Assembly (NCBI RefSeq): GCF_028583425.1
Contig: NC_072791.1
Span: 31,937,368-32,001,367 of the forward strand
Direction: 5' to 3'
From: Eublepharis macularius
Taxonomy: Eukaryota > Chordata > Lepidosauria > Squamata > Eublepharidae
DNA: 64,000 bases
Shown here: piece by piece, positions 59,409-64,000 of the stretch
Layout: each line of letters opens with the position of its first letter
Position numbering within the stretch: position 1 is the stretch's first letter
The notes under the pieces: model-generated
Told to the model about the DNA's origin: nothing
Database searches by the model: none
The model's input: only the letters and a program-made list of their open reading frames with translations
Program-made: the position numbers and the translations under genes

Positions 59409-59534
59409 CTGAGGGCCAAGCTACAAGTGACGAATGACACTTGAACGGCAAGTGGATCAAGTGGAGCGCAAGTGAACAGGGAGGAATACACTTGCCGTTC
59501 AAGTGTCATTCGTCACTTGTGGTTTGGCCCTTAG
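59409..59534. mobile_element. 126-bp inverted-repeat MITE
   Basis: Arms of 46 bp (59409-59454 and 59489-59534), starting ctgagggccaagctacaagt, are near-perfect complements separated by 34 nt. No clear target duplication remains. Confidence 0.8.
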
Positions 59535-59924
59535 CAAAGTCTGAGGCCTTCTTCCAGCCTGGGGAACTTTCCTCTGCCTTAAGAAGCTGTTCTTCTGATG
59601 AAAGGGCCACTTAATTTGGGGAAGGCTTCCAGCCTAAATTGGATGCTGAGGTAAAATGAAGAGGATAGGTCCTACCACCTAACAAAGTCTTAGGTTTCAG
59701 TGTAAACAAGGGAGCAGGCCCTTGTGTTCCTGCACCACAGTTTTAAACTTCATTTGTCATTTTAAGCTTTAAACAAACATGAGTAAGATGGTGGCCAGCC
59801 ATTTTTTTTTCTTTCAGCCTTAAGACAGAAGTTTGATGTTCCATGTGTTGAGTATGCAAGGAGTTGCCACTGGCATGGGATTCCTTGAGCCATTTTTGTT
59901 AAAAAAAAATTATACACTGCTTTT

Positions 59925-60110
59925 TTTCCCCAGTGGAGACCCAAAGCGGCTTACCATATTACTCTCTGCTCTCCACAATAACCCTGTTAGGTAAACTAGA
60001 ACTGAGAGTTTAGGGTGGGCCCATAATCACCAAGCAAGTATCTGTGGTAGAGTGGGGGTTCAGATTTGGTTTTCCCAGATCCTGTTCTGACACTGTGCCA
60101 TGTCGGGTAT
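59925..60110 (-). mobile_element. SINE, family B
   Basis: Complement of the family B copy: ggagacccaaagcggcttac, then aataaccctgttaggtaaac and gatcctgttctgacactgtg. Confidence 0.65.
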
Positions 60111-60119
60111 CTGATGGAA

Positions 60120-61060
60120 ATCATGTAAAAGCAGATAAGCAACAAAACAGTTCTTCTCTGGTTTTGCTTCACAGTTTAGTCTAGTGTGCTTAATGGCTTT
60201 TTAATATACAGGGCTGTTTTTTCTGTTCCTCGAGGTATTCCTAAAATGGAATAAAATGTCCTCTTCAGACAAACAACATTTAGCCAAGCTAATTTAATAG
60301 GCTTGTCTCTGTAGATATAAAACCTTCAATTAATAACCTACTTATTCCTTAAGCAGTGCAACAAAATAGACTTCAGTTTGCTGGAGCAATGAGCTTGCAG
60401 ATTCTTTGGTATTGAAGCTAGACAGTTCACAGTTCACAGCAAATATGTTTGAAGACTTGCGTCTGCAGTGGGAAGCTCTTTGAAAATGTTCTTCATAGAT
60501 TCTTTGTGTCTTTATGGTAAGATGAGGACTGGAAATGAAGGAAATGAAAGTACTTATAAGTTTAGCTGGATAGGAGAGTTGTATGTTGCAAGTTTAGCTT
60601 TCATTGCTGTGGTGATGACGTAATTCTGGATATGATCCAGCCAAAATTAAGCACTTTGAGGTCCTGTTGATGGTGCTGTGTGCGCCTAAGCATGTTTACT
60701 CAGAAGTAAATCTTACTAATTTCATGGGCACTTGCTCCCTAGTAAGTTTACTTGGAGTTGTAGCTTTCAAAATACTTAATTTTTGCTAGATTATCAGATA
60801 TAATCTTACCCAATATTCTATTTTACCCTATGGCACACTTGAATTTGTTGCATGTTTATGAATTAAGAGCATTTCTCTCCTACTTGTTTTGCCCACAGAT
60901 AATCTGCCAAATGCTTAAACGCTTCTAGAATTGGAATTAGGGTAGAGGCCTTATGGTATGAGAACACATACCTAGAGTCTGTATATTAGCTAATTTTTAC
61001 TTGAAGATCAGTTAGAGTGACGGGTTTTTTATGTGGATTTTTAAATTATTATAATTATTA
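60120..61060. other. Intron-like sequence, mostly unremarkable
   Basis: It contains a decayed short element at about 60680-60770 (tgtttactcagaagtaaatc and its approximate complement gtaagtttacttgga). Nothing else. Confidence 0.4.
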
Positions 61061-61067
61061 TTTTATT

Positions 61068-61445
61068 TACGTCATTTATAGTCCACCTTTCTCACTGAGA
61101 CTCAAGGCGGATTACACAGTATGAGGTTAATACAATCAGTATCGAGTAAGTACATTTCAATACAATACCATAAGGTAAACATATACAAGTTTAAAGACAT
61201 AGCATTAGCAAGGATCCAAGACGTAGAGATACTGAAGCAAAACATAATCAATTCTAGGACTAACGTTAGACAGCATGGAGCGAAGGTTGTACATAGGAGT
61301 ACATATTTAAAGCAGCAGATAATATATGAGGCAAAAATGGTGATGAAGTTTTGTGATCCTCAACTTGTTAGTAAAGCACCTGAGACCCCATCCCTACAAT
61401 ACAGAATAAAAACGTTAAAATGCAATACATGTAAATATTAATATC
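61068..61445 (-). mobile_element. L2-type LINE 3' end
   Basis: Tcatttatagtccacctttc, then tcactgagactcaaggcgga and further 3' UTR. This is the complement of the 3' end of the LINE at 28.2 kb. Confidence 0.8.
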
Positions 61446-61619
61446 AGAACTGCTATCTCCCAGATGGACCTGGATGTTTGTTGAGCGCATCATCTAAGGT
61501 TTGGTGTCAGATGTGTCGTCGTCCCCCGCCCCATTTTAAAAAATGAAGGAGGTGGCTTCTGGACTTATGCTATCGTGACTGATCTTTTGGCATCAGGTTT
61601 TTTAATTTTATTTTATTTT

Positions 61620-62130
61620 ATTTATGTCATTTATATTCCGCTTTTCTCACTGAGACTCAAGGCAGATTACATAGTGTGACATTAGTATAATCAGTGGCAA
61701 GGACAAGGGCAGGTATTTCCATATAGTGTCAAGAACGTTTCCATAAACAATGTCTTGGGGTAAATGAATACAAGTTTACAAAGACATAGTATTAAGCAAG
61801 GATTCAATATGGGGTTGAAGAACTGCTGAAATAGAACGATCAATTCTAGGGCTTACATTAAACAACATGAAGCACAGTTAGTATACCTGTGCTTCATACT
61901 TAAAGTAACAGATAATATGTAAGGCGACATAAAGGTGAAATCTATGGTTCCTAACTCATTAGCGAAACATCTGGGACCCCTTTCGTACAATACTGCCCTC
62001 TTAGCTGAGAAAAAGGCATTGTTTGCGGAAAGCCAGGAGCATGGGGGTTCTCCTGACCTCCTCAGACAGATAGGGTAGGTTAAAGCAGTTCTGTTCTCTG
62101 GGCCCTCAAATGGCAAATATACCAACTTCT
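61620..62130 (-). mobile_element. L2-type LINE 3' end, longer copy
   Basis: Tcatttatattccgcttttc, then tcactgagactcaaggcaga, continuing into the coding end (complement near 62025-62125, matching LRRSGEPPCSWLSANNAFF on the minus strand). Confidence 0.8.
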
Positions 62131-62354
62131 TTCTATCCTTTTATATGCTCATGTTTGTACTCAGTTTTATGTGTTATCTTTACATTGTTTTCAAATTGAC
62201 CCATCTTTAAGTCCTCATGTGGTAGAAAAGAGGGGAGTGTGTGTGTGTGTTTGATCTATTATTTAAAAACGGAATCTTATACCAGTAGCTGTTATCTTAC
62301 CGTATCTTATCTCCTTTCACACAGACAGGATGGAAGTCCTCAATTCTGCTGAGT

Positions 62355-62525
62355 CATAAAAAGCCAGTGTGGTGTGGTGGTATTTTGGACTAAATCTGGG
62401 GATCTTCAAATGCCTTTTCGACAATAAAAATCACTTGGGTCAGTCGCTGTTGCTCAGAATAACCTATCTCATGGGGTTTTCGAGTGTAAAATATGGTGAA
62501 GTGAGAATTTATATTGAGCTTTTTG
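62355..62525 (+). mobile_element. SINE, family B, decayed
   Basis: The head aagccagtgtggtgtggtgg is followed by ttgggtcagtcgctgttgct and aacctatctcatggggtttt. Confidence 0.55.
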
Positions 62526-64000
62526 AAAGCTGGATGGGATAAAAGCATATAGACAGAAGTTCTGAAGAGACCTAGTGCATTTCTTAGAGAATACAGTCGT
62601 ATAGGTAGCACAACCTCAATTGATATGTAACAGACAGGCACTAAAGTGGTATCCTGTGCCAGGGAGGTGGAGCACAGACAACCAATTACCACTGTTCCAT
62701 GATACCCCCCAACCCCTATATATTAATTCCAGTGGGGCATTAATATATAATTTAAAATGAAATCCTATGCATAGTTTGGAGTAATTTTGCATAGGTTTGC
62801 ACTGTTAGTATTTCGCATGCGGATGATAAAGCTAGTTTGCAGTGCAAGGAGAATAGCAGAACATTTCCTTTTTATTTTCAAAGTGATGTACAAAAAATTA
62901 ATAAAAATAATGTAGTATATTGTTAATAAAATCTTCCAGAAAATGATTAGTCATAAGCAGTTTTTTAAAAACCCTCAAGATAGCAGATAAATGTAATATT
63001 CTCAGTAAATATTGTTGAAATGATTAGTTACATGGATAGAAAAAGTAAGCAATACAGTTGCAGTTTGAAACACTTGGAAGAAAAATGTATTTGCCTTTTA
63101 TGGGGTACTTGTGAGCTGTAGTTTGTAAGATCAGTGCATTTAGTTAGTGAAACTGGCTGGTCTTGTAATCTCTAGGTCAAGAAGAATTAAAAATACCTCT
63201 TTGGGCCTATCATTCAGGAGTTTCAGCCTACTTCAGCGGTGGCTACTCTACAGCAGTTCTTGAAGCTGTCTTTTGGGGAGCCCTGGGTTATCTCAGTAAC
63301 AAGATTTGGCGCTGTGACTAACCTACAAAGTATGGCTTTTATCTTACCTACAAACCAAGATTAAAGCTTGTTTTGGAATCCTGGTTTGTATGCAAGAAGA
63401 CAAACTATAATTTGTGGGTCACCAGATGCAGGAAGTCCTTGGTCCTTCAGCTGTGTGTTAGGGGGAACATGAAAGGTCAGGAGGGAGGGAGCTCATATAC
63501 TGAAAGACTTCTAAGACTTAGAACTGTAAAGTGCATATGCATCTGAACTGAGCCGATGAGTGATGCTTGACAAGTTCCCCAGAAAGCCAGGTTGTCCTCA
63601 ATCACAGAGCTTTTGTCTCGCAGTTGAAGAGAAACAGGGGGTGTGTGACAGGATGTGTACTCAGTTCTGTGTGAGGTAACAGTGTGACCAAACTGGCCCA
63701 GCCAGCAAGCTGAGTGCTTGCCCAAAACATTCCATAGAATCTTCTGTAATATGCAAAGGTTCTGTGGTGGAAACTCAGTTGCTCCTCTGCAAACAAAGCA
63801 ATGTGGACAAATTTGGAAAACCTGGTTACAAGGTTTTATTAGCAAATTAATTTCAGCCCACATAAAACAGCTGAAAACTGACTGGAGAGTTCATAGAACC
63901 CTACCCGTCCCCATTTTAAATGTGTACCTCATGTTTCGCTGTGTTCTCTAAAAAGAGAACAATTGCCCAAACTAGTTTGTGATAAATCTGGAATGTTAAA
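62526..64000. other. Intron-like sequence to the end of the window
   Basis: No exon of a rightward gene, RNA gene or named repeat is visible. Confidence 0.35.

Overview
The window is vertebrate nuclear DNA, almost certainly from a squamate reptile (a lizard; gecko-like is a guess). The evidence is one recognisable multi-exon vertebrate gene with consensus splice sites, a 5S-rRNA-headed SINE of the type known from lizards, many tRNA-headed SINEs, CR1, L2 and L1 LINE remnants, several hAT-type inverted-repeat elements, and CpG islands at two promoters. No bacterial-type operons, CRISPR arrays or rRNA/tRNA genes are visible.

Layout. 0-0.8 kb: GC-rich block followed by a Helitron helicase remnant on +. 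2.0-4.5 kb: a candidate two-exon protein gene on + (TATA-like box, 43-nt coding start in exon 1, then one long exon) that I do not recognise. It encodes about 534 residues with a duplicated 33-residue motif and an acidic Pro/Glu/Val repeat tail. 4.5-10.9 kb: gene-poor flank with SINEs. 10.9-48.2 kb: GOLGA5 (golgin-84) on the minus strand, with its whole reading frame. Twelve coding exons and one 5' non-coding exon were located. All phases agree and the coding sum is 2196 nt, giving 731 residues, the length of human golgin-84. The last intron (11 kb) splits the codons of the membrane anchor. It holds an antisense L1, itself interrupted by a 3.2-kb insertion, plus a CR1, a hAT element with minisatellites and the 5S SINE. 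48.2-55.7 kb: intergenic, rich in one family of short hAT-like elements. 55.8-56.5 kb: a second CpG island with a strong splice donor on +, probably the 5' non-coding exon of a rightward gene. By vertebrate gene order (LGMN lies head-to-head with GOLGA5 in human) this may be legumain, but no coding exon is seen to 64 kb. The remainder is intron-like sequence with SINE, LINE and MITE copies.

The most unusual material is a set of short retroelements (about 20.2, 30.7, 39.7, 50.3, 52.5 and 57.4 kb) flanked by 10-14-bp target duplications. Most are built as head-to-head inverted copies, and most carry hammerhead-ribozyme-like cores (CUGANGA, stem, GAAA), as expected for Penelope-like elements. 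In the two clean palindromes the centre of symmetry falls at the ribozyme core. Other points of interest are the unrecognised gene at 2-4.5 kb, a 44-bp tandem duplication of a GOLGA5 splice acceptor, and a gene-like splice pattern inside the insertion in the L1.
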